A stretch of DNA of 64,000 bases from an uncultured Pseudomonadota bacterium (GTDB taxonomy: Bacteria > Pseudomonadota > Gammaproteobacteria > Steroidobacterales > Woeseiaceae), in contig CAJXJW010000005.1 in the NCBI GenBank assembly GCA_913055625.1, positions 186,001 to 250,000 on the forward strand. The letters run 5' to 3'. Shown here piece by piece: positions 26,906 to 36,980 of this stretch (within the stretch, counting starts at the first letter, position 1; each line of letters starts with the position of its first letter). The notes under the pieces were generated by a model that worked only from the letters and a program-made list of their open reading frames with translations, searched no databases and had not been told where the DNA came from. The position numbers and the translations under genes are program-made.

Positions 26906-27793
26906 ATGACCGACGCCATTTTCGACTCCGACATCACTGAACTCGAACTGCTCGGGCGCGGTAAGGTCCGTGACATCTACGCCGTCGACGACCAACACCT
27001 GCTGATCGTGACGACGGACCGCCTGTCGGCCTACGACGTGGTCATGCCACAGGCGATCCCGGGCAAGGGAGAGGTGCTGACGAAGCTCTCGATCTTCTGG
27101 TTCGAGCGCATGGGGGACCTGGTTCCGAACCAGCTTACGCCGCTCGCGATCGACGACGTAGTCCGCGATCCCGCCGCCCGCGATCGGCTGCGGACGCGCT
27201 CGCTGGTCGTCCGCCGCCTCCGTCCGCTCCCGGTCGAGGCCGTCGTACGCGGCTACCTCATCGGTTCCGGCTGGCGCGACTACCGGGCGACCGGCGCGAC
27301 CAGCGGCATCGCACTGCCGCCCGGGCTCGAGCAGGCGTCCCGGCTGCCGGAAACGATCTTTGCGCCGTCCAGCAAGGCGGCAGCCGGCGAGCACGACGAG
27401 AACATCAGCTTCGCCGACGTCGTGGAACGCATCGGCGAGCCGCTCGCCGCGGCCGTCCGGGACACGTCGATCGCGATCTACGAGCGCGCGGCCGCACACG
27501 CGCTGCAACGCGGCATTATCATCGCCGACACGAAGTTCGAGTTCGGCCTCGACGGGGACGGCACGCTATACCTGATCGACGAAGTCCTGACGCCCGACTC
27601 GTCGCGCTTCTGGCCGGTCGACGGCTACCGCACCGGCATCAGCCCGCCGAGCTACGACAAGCAGTACGTCCGCGACTACCTCGACACGCTCGACTGGAAC
27701 AAGACGGCGCCCGGGCCCGATCTTCCCGAATCGGTCCTCGAGCAGACGGCCAGCCGGTACCGCGAGGCACTCAACCGCCTGACGGCAGACTGA
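26906..27793 (+). CDS. purC: Phosphoribosylaminoimidazole-succinocarboxamide synthase
   Basis: A 295-aa SAICAR synthetase of the longer, eukaryote/yeast-like length rather than the 237-aa E. coli type. Family blocks: [57 protein letters not shown] and [16 protein letters not shown]. Catalyses the ATP-dependent joining of aspartate to CAIR in purine synthesis. Confidence 0.96.
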   Translation: MTDAIFDSDITELELLGRGKVRDIYAVDDQHLLIVTTDRLSAYDVVMPQAIPGKGEVLTKLSIFWFERMGDLVPNQLTPLAIDDVVRDPAARDRLRTRSLVVRRLRPLPVEAVVRGYLIGSGWRDYRATGATSGIALPPGLEQASRLPETIFAPSSKAAAGEHDENISFADVVERIGEPLAAAVRDTSIAIYERAAAHALQRGIIIADTKFEFGLDGDGTLYLIDEVLTPDSSRFWPVDGYRTGISPPSYDKQYVRDYLDTLDWNKTAPGPDLPESVLEQTASRYREALNRLTAD

Positions 27794-27827
27794 CACCGGC
27801 ACGAAGCCCGGCATGTACAATGCGCGG

Positions 27828-29153
27828 ATGCTGAACCGGATCCGACGCCGAATCGACACGCTGGTCTGGGGCGACACGCTGTCGCGGCACGGCCTGCCCG
27901 GTCGCATCGTCGCCTCGGTCCTCCGCTATGTCTATGCCGTGCTGCGCGACGTCGCCACGGGGCAGCTCACGTTGCGATCGATGAGCCTCGTGTACACGAC
28001 ACTGCTGTCGGTCGTGCCGCTGCTGGCACTCAGCTTCTCCGTCCTGAAGGGGCTCGGCATCGATCAGCAGCTCGAATCGCAACTTCTGACGTTCCTCGAG
28101 CCACTCGGCGCCCAGGGCGAGGAGATCACCGCGCAGGTGATGTCCGCCGTGCGCAAGGTGAACTACGGCGTGCTGGGCAGCATCGGTCTCGCCTTCTTCA
28201 TCTACACGGCGATTTCCATGGTCCAAAAGATCGAGGAGAGCTTCAACTACGTCTGGTACGTGACGGAATCCCGCAGCTTCGCACGGCGCTTCACCGAGTA
28301 CAGCCTGGTGCTGCTGTTCGGCCCGCTCCTGATGGTGCTGTCGCTCGGCATCCTGACGTCTCTGCAGAACGACAGCCTCGTTCAGTACCTGATCGCGAAC
28401 GACATCGTCGGTCCGGTCATCGTGACCACGAGCAAGCTCACGCCCTACCTGATCATCATCGCCGTCTTCACGTTTCTCTACGTCTTCATGCCGAACACGA
28501 AAGTCCGACCCGGCGCGGCGCTGGTCGGCGGCATCACCGGCGGCGTGCTGTGGGTGACCGCAAGCCTCGTCTTCACGGCGTTCATCGCCGGCAGCGAGAA
28601 CCGCGACAAGGTCTACGCGAGTTTCGCCGTCGCAATCATCGCGCTGATCTGGCTGTACCTGAACTGGCTCATTTTGCTGATCGGGTCGCAGGTGGCGTTT
28701 TACGTTCAGAACCCCGCCTACCTGCGGCTGGGTCGTCGCGAGCCCAGGCTGTCGTGCTCGATGCGAGAGCGGCTGGCCCTGAACATCATGTTCCTCGTGG
28801 GCCGGGCGTTCCGCATGCCGGGTACCGGCGTCAACGTACACCGGCTCAGCGACGAATTGCGGATCCCGTCGCTCACGCTCGCGCCGATACTCGACGCATT
28901 GCGGGGTTCGGGCCTGCTGACCGTGCTCGAGAACGAAGACCTGCAGCCCGGCCGGGAGCCGTCGCGCATCACGCTGAACGACATCATGTCCGTGGTGCGC
29001 GTGCAGGGAGAAACCGGTTCGCACCACACGCCGCAGTGGGCGCCGGCCGTCGCCGAGATCGGGCGGCTCGTGGACGGATCGGTCGGCGACGCGCTGAGCG
29101 GGAAGACGCTCGCCGAACTGCTCGACGCGGAAGATTCGCCGGAAACCGGTTAG
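27828..29153 (+). CDS. YihY/BrkB family inner-membrane protein
   Basis: A 441-aa protein with six predicted TM helices in the first 290 residues (e.g. VYTTLLSVVPLLALSFSVL, LGSIGLAFFIYTAISMV, IIALIWLYLNWLILLIGSQV) and a soluble C-terminal winged-helix-like part (about 300-441). The YLNWLILLIGSQVAFYVQNP block is typical of the family. Despite the old RNase BN name, members are membrane proteins of unknown transport role. Start ATG 27828 rather than 27813: a TACAAT box at 27816-27821 would lie inside the longer version. Confidence 0.88.
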   Translation: MLNRIRRRIDTLVWGDTLSRHGLPGRIVASVLRYVYAVLRDVATGQLTLRSMSLVYTTLLSVVPLLALSFSVLKGLGIDQQLESQLLTFLEPLGAQGEEITAQVMSAVRKVNYGVLGSIGLAFFIYTAISMVQKIEESFNYVWYVTESRSFARRFTEYSLVLLFGPLLMVLSLGILTSLQNDSLVQYLIANDIVGPVIVTTSKLTPYLIIIAVFTFLYVFMPNTKVRPGAALVGGITGGVLWVTASLVFTAFIAGSENRDKVYASFAVAIIALIWLYLNWLILLIGSQVAFYVQNPAYLRLGRREPRLSCSMRERLALNIMFLVGRAFRMPGTGVNVHRLSDELRIPSLTLAPILDALRGSGLLTVLENEDLQPGREPSRITLNDIMSVVRVQGETGSHHTPQWAPAVAEIGRLVDGSVGDALSGKTLAELLDAEDSPETG

Positions 29154-29154
29154 C

Positions 29155-30501
29155 TCAGCTCCCGGCGAGTGTCATTTCGCCGACCAGCAACGACCCGCAA
29201 CGCAGGCCGCCACGCAAGTCCTGGTCGTCGCCGATGCGTTCGATGCGCGCGTACAGGTCGCGCAGGTTGCCCGCGATCGTCAGCTCGTGCACCGGGTAGG
29301 CGATCTCACCGTTTTCCACCCAGTGGCCGACCGCGCCGCGCGAGTAGTCGCCGGTGACCGGGTTGACGCCGTGTCCGATGAGCTCCTCGACGACCAGGCC
29401 GGTACCCATCTCGGTGCGCAGCGAATCCAGGTCACCGCCGTTGCCGGGGACGATCAGGTTGTGCGTGCCGCCGGCATTGCCCGTGGTTTCGAGCCCGAGC
29501 CGGCGCGCCGAGTAGCTGCCGAGCACGTAGCCCTGCAGCACGCCGTCGCGGACGATGTCGCGGTCGACCGTCGCCACTCCCTCCGCATCGTACGCGGCAC
29601 TCGCCATGCCCTTCGGGAGATGCGGGCGCTCTTCGATCGACACGAAGGCCGGGAACAGGGTTTCGCCTGCGGCATCGAGCAGGAACGACGCGCGCCGGTA
29701 CTGCGCGCCGCCGCTGATGGCGCCAATCAGGTGCCCGAGGAACCCCCGCGCCAGCTCCGGCACGAACAGCACCGGTGCCTTCGCGGTCTTCGGCTTTCGG
29801 GCGCCGAGGCGGGCGAGCGTCCGACGGGCGGCCTCCCGGCCCACGTGTTCCGCGGACTCCAGGTCCAGCGGGTCGCGCGCGGCGGTGTAATAGTAGTCGC
29901 GCTGCATCTCGTCGTCCTGACCGGCCAGCAGCACGCAGGTAACACTGTGGCTCGTCTTCGTGTAGCTGCCGACGAAACCGTGGGTGTTGCCGTAGGCGCG
30001 CGCGCCGCGATTGGTCGAAACCGTCGCACCTTCCGAGTTGTTCAGGCGCTTGTCGACCGACAACCCGGCAGACTCGCACTCGATCGCGAGGCGGATCGCG
30101 GCATCCGCATCGAGGGTCCACGGGTGGTCCAGGTCGAGATCCCGGGGTTCGGTGCACATGCGATCGGCGTCGGCCAGCCCCGCGTACGGGTCCTCCGCCG
30201 TGTGCCGCGCGAACGAACAGGCCTTGGCGACCGCTTCGCGTACGGCCGCCGGCGTGATGTCGGACGTACTCGCGCTGCCTTTTCGTGAGCCGCGGTACAC
30301 CGTCACCCAGAGTCCCCGGTCGTTCGTGTACTCGAGGTGCTCGACGTCGCCGAAACGCGCCGTCGCGGACAGGCCCGTGTCGGCACTCGCGGCCGCCTCC
30401 GCCTGGTCCACGCCGTTCTCGCGGGCCGCGTCCAAGGCTTCCGCGACCAGTGCTTCGAGCTGCGCCCGGTCGAGCGTTGCGGTGTGCGTCACTGCGGTCA
30501 T
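29155..30501 (-). CDS. pmbA: PmbA/TldE metalloprotease subunit
   Basis: A 448-aa member of the TldD/PmbA family; with TldD it forms the heterodimeric protease that matures modified peptides and degrades unfolded ones. PmbA lacks the HExxxH of TldD, as here. Blocks: GLWVTVYRGSRKGSASTSDI, FLLDAAGETLFP, GGTHNLIVPGNGGDL, GHGVNPVTGDYSRGAVGHWVENGEI. AGGGAACG before ATG. Divergent from darP, the conserved arrangement. Confidence 0.94.
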   Translation of the reverse strand: MTAVTHTATLDRAQLEALVAEALDAARENGVDQAEAAASADTGLSATARFGDVEHLEYTNDRGLWVTVYRGSRKGSASTSDITPAAVREAVAKACSFARHTAEDPYAGLADADRMCTEPRDLDLDHPWTLDADAAIRLAIECESAGLSVDKRLNNSEGATVSTNRGARAYGNTHGFVGSYTKTSHSVTCVLLAGQDDEMQRDYYYTAARDPLDLESAEHVGREAARRTLARLGARKPKTAKAPVLFVPELARGFLGHLIGAISGGAQYRRASFLLDAAGETLFPAFVSIEERPHLPKGMASAAYDAEGVATVDRDIVRDGVLQGYVLGSYSARRLGLETTGNAGGTHNLIVPGNGGDLDSLRTEMGTGLVVEELIGHGVNPVTGDYSRGAVGHWVENGEIAYPVHELTIAGNLRDLYARIERIGDDQDLRGGLRCGSLLVGEMTLAGS

Positions 30502-30558
30502 CGTTCCCTGCCCGTCCCCGTGGTAGTGTGCGGCCTGGCGAATTGGACGCGTAGCTTA

Positions 30559-31056
30559 GTGGACGACGCGAGACCCAGCAAATCGGAACGAAAGCGGCAG
30601 CAGCATGCCCTGCAGGCGCTGGGCGAACGCCTGATCGGCCTCCCGGCGGACGTGCGCGCGACGCTTGCCCTCGACGAGCGGCTCATCGAGGCCATCGACG
30701 ACCTCGGCCGCATGAAATCCCACGAAGCCATTCGCCGGCAAAAGCAGTTCATCGGCCGGCTGATGCGGGATGCCGACGAGACGCGAATTCGCGAATTCTT
30801 CGCGCAGCGCGACGCGGAAGAACAACGGGAGAAGCGGCGGTTCACGCTCGCGGAGCGCTGGCGTGATCGCCTGCTGCGCGAGGGTGGCGACGCGTTGCCG
30901 GCATTCGCCGCCGAAACCGGCGCCGATCCGAGCGCCATTGCCGCCGTCCTCGCCGACCTGGCGGCGGCGCACTCGGATGCACACGAACGCGGCCTGAAGC
31001 GGCAATTGTTCCGCGAAGTCCACGGTGCGCTGGCCGCGGGCTCGCGGGACAGTTAA
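30559..31056 (+). CDS. darP: Ribosome-associated protein DarP (YjgA, UPF0307)
   Basis: A 165-aa basic helical protein: RPSKSERKRQQHALQALGERL, TLALDERLIEAIDDLGRMKSHEAIRRQKQFIGRLMR, RDRLLREGGDALPAF. Members join late 50S subunit assembly. I chose GTG 30559 because the family begins just before PSKSERKR; a much longer frame runs upstream into the pmbA promoter and coding region and is not supported. Confidence 0.9.
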   Translation: MDDARPSKSERKRQQHALQALGERLIGLPADVRATLALDERLIEAIDDLGRMKSHEAIRRQKQFIGRLMRDADETRIREFFAQRDAEEQREKRRFTLAERWRDRLLREGGDALPAFAAETGADPSAIAAVLADLAAAHSDAHERGLKRQLFREVHGALAAGSRDS

Positions 31057-31065
31057 GATTTCTCG

Positions 31066-31554
31066 ATGAACAGTCTGGTTGGCATCGTCATGGGCTCGCG
31101 GTCCGATTGGGACACGATGAAGCACGCGGCGGACACGCTCGAGATCCTCGACATTCCGCACGACGTGCAGGTCGTCTCCGCGCACCGCACGCCCGATCTC
31201 CTGTATGAATACGCGGAAACCGCCGTCGAACGCGGGCTTCGCGTCATCATTGCGGGCGCCGGCGGTGCCGCGCACCTCCCCGGCATGCTCGCCGCGAAGA
31301 CGCGATTGCCGGTGCTTGGCGTGCCGGTGAAGTCGCGCATCCTCAACGGGCAGGACTCGCTGTTGTCGATCGTCCAGATGCCGGCCGGTATTCCGGTCGG
31401 GACGCTGGCTATCGGCCCAGCCGGTGCAGCCAACGCGGCACTGCTCGCGGCGGCCATCCTCGGCACGACCGACGATACCGTAGCCACCGCGCTCGACCAG
31501 TACCGCAGGGAACAGACGGAACGGGTGCTGGCCGACCCGGATCCTCGCGCCTGA
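31066..31554 (+). CDS. purE: 5-(carboxyamino)imidazole ribonucleotide mutase
   Basis: A 162-aa class I PurE converting N5-CAIR to CAIR. Signature [16 protein letters not shown] at the N-terminus, [14 protein letters not shown] and [13 protein letters not shown]. It starts 9 bp after darP and is followed by purK 9 bp later, so the three are likely one transcript. Confidence 0.97.
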   Translation: MNSLVGIVMGSRSDWDTMKHAADTLEILDIPHDVQVVSAHRTPDLLYEYAETAVERGLRVIIAGAGGAAHLPGMLAAKTRLPVLGVPVKSRILNGQDSLLSIVQMPAGIPVGTLAIGPAGAANAALLAAAILGTTDDTVATALDQYRREQTERVLADPDPRA

Positions 31555-31563
31555 GCACGGGGT

Positions 31564-32676
31564 ATGCGTATCGGCGTGATCGGTGCCGGCCAACTCGGCC
31601 GGATGCTCGGCTTTGCAGCGCGGGAGCTCGGCCACGAGTGCGTCTTTCTCGACCCGGGTGAGAACCCGCCCGCAGCCGCCGCGGGTCCCGTGGTGAGGGC
31701 CGACTTCGGCGATGCGGCCGCGGTCGCCGCGCTGGTGGCAGAGTGCGACGTACTCACCTACGAGTTTGAAAACGTGCCGGTCGACGTGCTGCACGCCGTC
31801 GAGGGCGGCTGCCCCGTGTTTCCGCCGCCCGCGGCCCTGGCCCACGCGCAGGATCGGGTCGAGGAGAAACGCCTGTTCGAGCGGCTCGACATTCCACTCG
31901 CACCCTACCGCCCGGTGCAGGAGCGCGCCGACCTCGACGATGCCGTCACGTCGCTCGGTTATCCCCTGGTTCTGAAGACGCGGCGCTTCGGCTACGACGG
32001 GAAGGGCCAGGCCGTCATTCGCAACGCCGCGGATGCCGACGGCGCGTGGGCAGACCTCGGCGGACGGCCGCTCGTCGCCGAAGCGTGGGTGCCGTTCGAC
32101 TGCGAAGTGTCCATCATCGGCGTGCGATCACGCGAGGGCGATACCGCGTGCTGGCCCCTGACCGAGAACCGCCATGCCGACGGTATCCTGCGCACGTCGA
32201 TCGCGCCGGCGACCGTTCCGGGACTGCACGAAACCGCGCGCGACTACATGGACCGCCTGCTGCGAGAACTCGACTACGTCGGCGTGCTCGCGCTCGAACT
32301 GTTCGTGCGCGGCAGCGAACTCCTCGCGAACGAATTCGCGCCGCGCGTGCACAACTCCGGCCACTGGACGATCGAGGGTTCGTCGTGCAGCCAGTTCTCG
32401 AATCACGTGCGCGCGATTTCGGGCGAGGCCCTCGGCCGGGCCGACTGTCGCGGCTATGCCGGCATGCTGAACCTTATCGGACAGATCCCCGATGCCGTGC
32501 ACGAAACGGGCGATTCGCGCGTGCGAGTTCACGACTACGGCAAGGCACGGCGCCCGGGCCGCAAGCTGGGGCATGTTACGGTCGTAACCGATGACGCCGG
32601 GGCACGGGACGCCCTGCTCGACCGACTTTGCCAAACTGTGACCGAGTCCGCACCCGATTGCGGACCTGCGGCGTAG
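31564..32676 (+). CDS. purK: 5-(carboxyamino)imidazole ribonucleotide synthase
   Basis: A 370-aa ATP-grasp enzyme making N5-CAIR from AIR, bicarbonate and ATP; it works with PurE. Visible: RIGVIGAGQLGRMLGFAA, TYEFENVPVD, KTRRFGYDGKGQAVI, and LFVRGSELLANEFAPRVHNSGHWTIE (metal and substrate loop). Confidence 0.97.
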   Translation: MRIGVIGAGQLGRMLGFAARELGHECVFLDPGENPPAAAAGPVVRADFGDAAAVAALVAECDVLTYEFENVPVDVLHAVEGGCPVFPPPAALAHAQDRVEEKRLFERLDIPLAPYRPVQERADLDDAVTSLGYPLVLKTRRFGYDGKGQAVIRNAADADGAWADLGGRPLVAEAWVPFDCEVSIIGVRSREGDTACWPLTENRHADGILRTSIAPATVPGLHETARDYMDRLLRELDYVGVLALELFVRGSELLANEFAPRVHNSGHWTIEGSSCSQFSNHVRAISGEALGRADCRGYAGMLNLIGQIPDAVHETGDSRVRVHDYGKARRPGRKLGHVTVVTDDAGARDALLDRLCQTVTESAPDCGPAA

Positions 32677-32779
32677 CCCAGCCCCGGCCAAAGCAGGTAA
32701 ACTGGTTCTATCGCCGCTCAAGAAGAGAATTTCGGCCGGCGTCGACACGAACCTGGCCACTGTCAATTCCCAGCGACTT

Positions 32780-34033
32780 ATGTCTTATCTCAATCACTTC
32801 AATTTGCGGGAGCAGCCATTCCGCCTCACGCCTGATCCGGAGTTCGTTTACTGGAGCAAGCAGCATGCCCGGGCGAAGGCCTACATGGAATCGACGATCT
32901 GGCTGGCTGACGGATTCGTCGTTATCACCGGTGAAATCGGCTCCGGCAAGACAACGCTGCTGCAGTCGTTCCTGGCGGAACTCGACGACGACGTCGTGTA
33001 TGCCGTCGTATCCCAGACCCAGCTTTCAGCCACGCAGTTCCTGCAGGCGATCCTGACCGAGTTCGGGTTCAAGCCGTTCAACAAGCGCAAGGTCGAGTTG
33101 CTCGACATGCTGAATATGTACCTCATCGAGCAGTACTCGAACGGCCGAAAGGTCGTTCTGATCATCGACGAGGCCCAGAATTTGTCGCGCAAGGTTCTCG
33201 AAGAAGTTCGAATGCTCTCCGGTATCGAGACGCACAAGGAAAAAGTACTGCGCATCATTCTCGCCGGCCAGCCCGAGCTCAAGGAGACCCTCGAGTCACC
33301 CAGCCTGAAGCAGCTCGTACAGCGGATTCGGCTCCGCTTCCACCTGGGCCCTCTTGATCCGACCGAGTTGCACGAGTACATCAATCACCGGCTCCGGGTC
33401 GCTGGAAACGAGAAGCCGGACCTGTTCGCCGACGACTGCTTCGAAATCATTCACCGCTACTCGGGCGGAGTACCACGACTCGTGAACACGCTTTGCGACA
33501 CAGCACTGTTGTGCGCATTCGCAGACGGAAAGGATGTCGTCGAAGCGACCGACATCAACACGGCGGTGAAGGAACTCGACTGGAGTGAACACGAGAATAA
33601 TACCGGGACGTTCGGTCCCGGGCGAAACCTGGTTCGTCCTCGCGGCACCGAGTCGCATGTAGCGCAGATCGAGGTTCGCACGAACGGCGAAACCACGTCA
33701 GTGCATTCTTTCCCTGTCGGCAGGGTGATCATCGGCCGTTCGCTCGACAATGAAATCTACATCAAGAGCAAATTCGTCAGCCGCCATCATGCACAGATTG
33801 TCAGTGACGAAGACGGCTCCGTCATCGAGGACCTCAACAGCACCAACGGCCTCTTTGTCGATGAGCGCCAGGTCAAGAAACACCGACTCGAAGACGGCGA
33901 CATCGTTTCGATCGGTACACACCAACTCGTGTATCGCGACTTTCGTTCCTCGTTGATTGACGCGGACGACGAAGATGACGACGAAGAAGAAGACGAACTC
34001 GACGATGACGAGGCGTCGGTCGCGAGTAGCTGA
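32780..34033 (+). CDS. ExeA/GspA-type AAA ATPase fused to an FHA domain
   Basis: A 417-aa protein. Residues 1-270 are an AAA ATPase of the ExeA/GspA group: MSYLNHFNLREQPFRLTPDP opening, Walker A GEIGSGKTT (51-59), Walker B VVLIIDEAQN (125-134). Residues about 295-388 are an FHA phosphothreonine-binding domain with GR319-320, S334-RHH and N357-G358. The tail (394-412) is almost entirely acidic. ExeA proteins usually place secretins or work with exosortase/EPS systems and carry a C-terminal PG-binding domain; here that end is replaced by FHA, suggesting phospho-signal recognition. No secretin, kinase or phosphatase gene is nearby. Monocistronic. Confidence 0.88.
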   Translation: MSYLNHFNLREQPFRLTPDPEFVYWSKQHARAKAYMESTIWLADGFVVITGEIGSGKTTLLQSFLAELDDDVVYAVVSQTQLSATQFLQAILTEFGFKPFNKRKVELLDMLNMYLIEQYSNGRKVVLIIDEAQNLSRKVLEEVRMLSGIETHKEKVLRIILAGQPELKETLESPSLKQLVQRIRLRFHLGPLDPTELHEYINHRLRVAGNEKPDLFADDCFEIIHRYSGGVPRLVNTLCDTALLCAFADGKDVVEATDINTAVKELDWSEHENNTGTFGPGRNLVRPRGTESHVAQIEVRTNGETTSVHSFPVGRVIIGRSLDNEIYIKSKFVSRHHAQIVSDEDGSVIEDLNSTNGLFVDERQVKKHRLEDGDIVSIGTHQLVYRDFRSSLIDADDEDDDEEEDELDDDEASVASS

Positions 34034-34077
34034 ACGGCGCGGGCGGTCGTAGGTTCGCGCCGTCTATCTCATCGCGG

Positions 34078-34332
34078 TCAGGACGTCGGTCGCGTGTTGC
34101 GACCGCCACGCCGCGCATCGCGGCGTTTCAGGAGCACGACGATACCGGCCACCAGGCAACCCAGCCCCATCGTGAAACAGATTGTCGGCCAGTGCCAGTG
34201 CGTGACATACAGCGAGGCCAGCAGGGTCACGGCCCCGACCAGCAGGTAAAAGTACGGCAGGCTCTCGTAGACGGGTTTGGCTATCCACACGACGGCGTCT
34301 CCGCTTCGGCAGTAGACGGGCTCATTGTCCAC
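34078..34332 (-). CDS. Small two-helix membrane protein, unknown
   Basis: An 84-aa protein with two TM helices (YFYLLVGAVTLLASLYVT and ICFTMGLGCLVAGIVVLL) joined by a short THWHWPT loop, with a basic C-terminus. GTG start at 34332. Codon pattern is like its neighbours. It lies downstream of the 56-aa gene and tldD on the same strand and faces the AAA-FHA gene. I recognise no family. Confidence 0.6.
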   Translation of the reverse strand: MDNEPVYCRSGDAVVWIAKPVYESLPYFYLLVGAVTLLASLYVTHWHWPTICFTMGLGCLVAGIVVLLKRRDARRGGRNTRPTS

Positions 34333-34406
34333 GGCGGTGCGTGCGGCGTCCAGCGCGTTAACGGCCGGGCCGGGCGAATTTCAGGCTGGATGCCTCGAAT
34401 CGGGGG

Positions 34407-34577
34407 CTAGCGGTTTCCCTTGCCGAACAGGCCGAGGATCCGCGACAGGATCGATTCGGACAGTCCGTCGACCGACAGGTCCGGTTCGATGTCGGCGGCA
34501 TCGCCGCGCAGGCCCTGAACGAACGACTGGCTGTTCGCGTCGAGATCGTGCTCCGTAATCGTTCCGTCGAATGCCAT
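34407..34577 (-). CDS. Small hypothetical protein (56 aa)
   Basis: A short soluble acidic protein, MAFDGTITEHDLDANSQSFV to LSRILGLFGKGNR. A GAAGGAAG ribosome binding site sits 6 bp before ATG 34577, which supports translation. No domain recognised. It begins about 105 bp after the tldD stop. Confidence 0.55.
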   Translation of the reverse strand: MAFDGTITEHDLDANSQSFVQGLRGDAADIEPDLSVDGLSESILSRILGLFGKGNR

Positions 34578-34682
34578 GAGCTTCGCTTCCTTCGAATGAC
34601 ACGGCGACTCTAGCGAATCCGCGGGCGGCACACCGTGAGTCAGCTCTCATGTCGGCGTGTGAGGCGTGTGCCGGGGCTTATG

Positions 34683-36140
34683 TCAACTGTTGGCCGTGCC
34701 GCCGACGGTCAGTTCATCGATCTTCAACGTCGGCTGGCCGACGCCGACCGGTACCGACTGGCCCTCCTTGCCGCAGGTTCCGACGCCGGTATCGAGCTCC
34801 AGGTCGCTGCCGACCATGGAGACTTTCATCAGTGCGGCAGGACCGTCGCCGATCAGCATGGCGCCCTTGACCGGTGCCGTGATCCGCCCCTTCTCGATCA
34901 GGTATGCCTCGCTCGCGGAAAACACGAACTTGCCCGACGTGATGTCGACCTGGCCGCCGCCGAAATTCGGCGCGTACAGCCCCTTGTCGACGGAGCGAAT
35001 GATTTCCTCGCGGTCATGCTCGCCGGCCAGCATGTAGGTGTTCGTCATGCGCGGCATCGGCACGTGCGCGTACGACTCGCGGCGGCCGTTGCCGGTCGGT
35101 GCTACGCCCATGAGGCGCGCATTCATCTTGTCCTGCATGTACCCGCGCAGTACGCCGTTTTCGACGAGCACGTTGTAGCCGCCCGGCGTGCCCTCGTCGT
35201 CGACGGCCAGCGATCCCCGCCGGCCGGGTATCGTGCCGTCATCGACGATCGTGCATTGCGCCGACGCGACCTGCCGACCGACACGGCCGGAGAACGCCGA
35301 CGTGCGCTTGCGATTGAAATCGCCCTCGAGCCCATGACCAACGGCCTCGTGAAGCAGAATTCCGGGCCAGCCGGCGCCGAGCACGACCGGCATCGTTCCG
35401 GCCGGTGCCGGCACCGCGTCGAGCTGGACGATCGCCTGGCGCACAGCTTCGCGCGCGTACTGCATCGGCAGGTCGCCATTGAGGAAATAATCGAGATTCG
35501 CGCGTGCACCGCCGCCCGCGTAGCCCTGTTCGCGACGCTTGCCGTCTTCGACGATAACGCTGACGTTGAGCCGCACCAGCGGCCGGATGTCGGCTGCGAG
35601 CGTGCCGTCGGATGCGGCCACGAGCACCTGGTCCTGGTTGCTCGACAGGCTGATGATGACCTGCTTCACACGCGGGTCGAGCGCACGCGTCGCCGCGTCG
35701 AGTTCGCCCAGCAGCTTCGTCTTCTGTGCGTCGGTGATACTCGTCGTCGGGTCGTCGGACGAATAAAGGGCCTTTCCGACCGCCCGCTGCCACGCCGGTA
35801 CCGAGCGGTCCTCGCCCTGCCGGGCGATGGCCCGCGCCGCCGTCGCGGCGCGTTCGAGCGCCGGCAGCACCAGTTCGTCCGAATACGCAAAACCGGTCTT
35901 CTCGCCGCTGATCGCGCGCACGCCGACGCCCTGGTCCACGCTGAAGCTGCCCTCGCGAATGAGCCCATCCTCGAGCGACCAGCTCTCGTGCCGGCTGACC
36001 TGGAAATACAGGTCCGCATAGTCGACGCCGCCCGTCATGACGCTCGATAGTGTCCGCGACAGCTGCGCCTCACCAAGGCCGGCGGGCTCCAGCATGCGGT
36101 CCATGAGCGTCTCGAGAGAATCTGTCCGTGCGTCGGTCAC
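34683..36140 (-). CDS. tldD: TldD metalloprotease subunit
   Basis: A 485-aa catalytic partner of PmbA, with the zinc motif HEAVGH at residues 264-269 in [19 protein letters not shown]. Other blocks: [35 protein letters not shown] and [21 protein letters not shown]. Start is GTG 36140, preceded by AAGGAA and overlapping the nitrilase stop as GTGA. A longer frame upstream is a shadow across the nitrilase gene. PmbA lies about 4 kb to the left, separated by pur genes. Confidence 0.95.
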   Translation of the reverse strand: MTDARTDSLETLMDRMLEPAGLGEAQLSRTLSSVMTGGVDYADLYFQVSRHESWSLEDGLIREGSFSVDQGVGVRAISGEKTGFAYSDELVLPALERAATAARAIARQGEDRSVPAWQRAVGKALYSSDDPTTSITDAQKTKLLGELDAATRALDPRVKQVIISLSSNQDQVLVAASDGTLAADIRPLVRLNVSVIVEDGKRREQGYAGGGARANLDYFLNGDLPMQYAREAVRQAIVQLDAVPAPAGTMPVVLGAGWPGILLHEAVGHGLEGDFNRKRTSAFSGRVGRQVASAQCTIVDDGTIPGRRGSLAVDDEGTPGGYNVLVENGVLRGYMQDKMNARLMGVAPTGNGRRESYAHVPMPRMTNTYMLAGEHDREEIIRSVDKGLYAPNFGGGQVDITSGKFVFSASEAYLIEKGRITAPVKGAMLIGDGPAALMKVSMVGSDLELDTGVGTCGKEGQSVPVGVGQPTLKIDELTVGGTANS

Positions 36141-36970
36141 GTCGTTTCCTTGGAAATCCGATCCAGTCGGCGATTGTCGAGCGCCGGAAACTCGTTGCGA
36201 AGTGCCTGCACCTTCGCGGCATCGATGTCCGCCACCGCGATGCCGGCACCGTCCGCGCGCTCGGCGAGCACCCGGCCCCACGGATCGACGATGAGCGAAT
36301 GCCCGTACGTCGACCGGCCGTCGGGGTGCGTGCCGGTCTGCCCGGGCGCGATGACGTAGGACAGGTTCTCGATGGCGCGCGCGCGCAATAGCGTGTGCCA
36401 GTGCGCCTCGCCGGTGACCGCCGTGAACGCAGCGGGCACCGTGAACAGTATCGCACCTCCGGCCACGTAGTGTCGAAACAGTTCCGGGAAGCGCAGGTCG
36501 TAGCAGATGCAGAGACCCAGCGTTCCGAGCGGTGTTTCCACGAGCACGGGCTCGCTGCCCGGGTACATCGAGTTCGACTCGCGGTACGACTCGCCGGACG
36601 CCGACAGGTCGACGTCGAAAAGGTGAATCTTCCGGTAGACCGCGCGGACTTCGCCCTGCGCATCGAAGACGACTGACGCGCCGTACACGCGCCCCTCCTC
36701 GGGGGAAGTGAGCGGCAGGCTGCCCGCCACGATCCAGATGCGGTTGTGCCGCGCGCAATCCGCGAGATGCGCCTGGATCGGGCCGCCGCCCGGCGTTTCC
36801 GCGTGCCGCGCCTTGTCGCGCGCCCGCCTCGGCATCAGCGCAAAATTCTCCGGTAGCACGGCCATCGCGCAGCCGTCCGCCGCGGCGTCGGCGACGAGCG
36901 CGTCGACGACGGCAAGGTTTGCCCCGACGTCGTCGCCGCTCGTCATCTGGATGGCTGCAACTCGACCCAT
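36137..36970 (-). CDS. Carbon-nitrogen hydrolase (nitrilase family, Nit1-like)
   Basis: A 277-aa enzyme with the Glu-Lys-Cys triad in [19 protein letters not shown] and [14 protein letters not shown]. Closest in motif set to deaminated-glutathione amidases (Nit1/YbeM group). Located between yhdP and tldD, the common gammaproteobacterial arrangement. ATG 36970 lies 10 bp after yhdP, with AGGATAGG as possible ribosome binding site. Confidence 0.9.
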   Translation of the reverse strand: MGRVAAIQMTSGDDVGANLAVVDALVADAAADGCAMAVLPENFALMPRRARDKARHAETPGGGPIQAHLADCARHNRIWIVAGSLPLTSPEEGRVYGASVVFDAQGEVRAVYRKIHLFDVDLSASGESYRESNSMYPGSEPVLVETPLGTLGLCICYDLRFPELFRHYVAGGAILFTVPAAFTAVTGEAHWHTLLRARAIENLSYVIAPGQTGTHPDGRSTYGHSLIVDPWGRVLAERADGAGIAVADIDAAKVQALRNEFPALDNRRLDRISKETT

Positions 36971-36980
36971 GGCGCCTATC

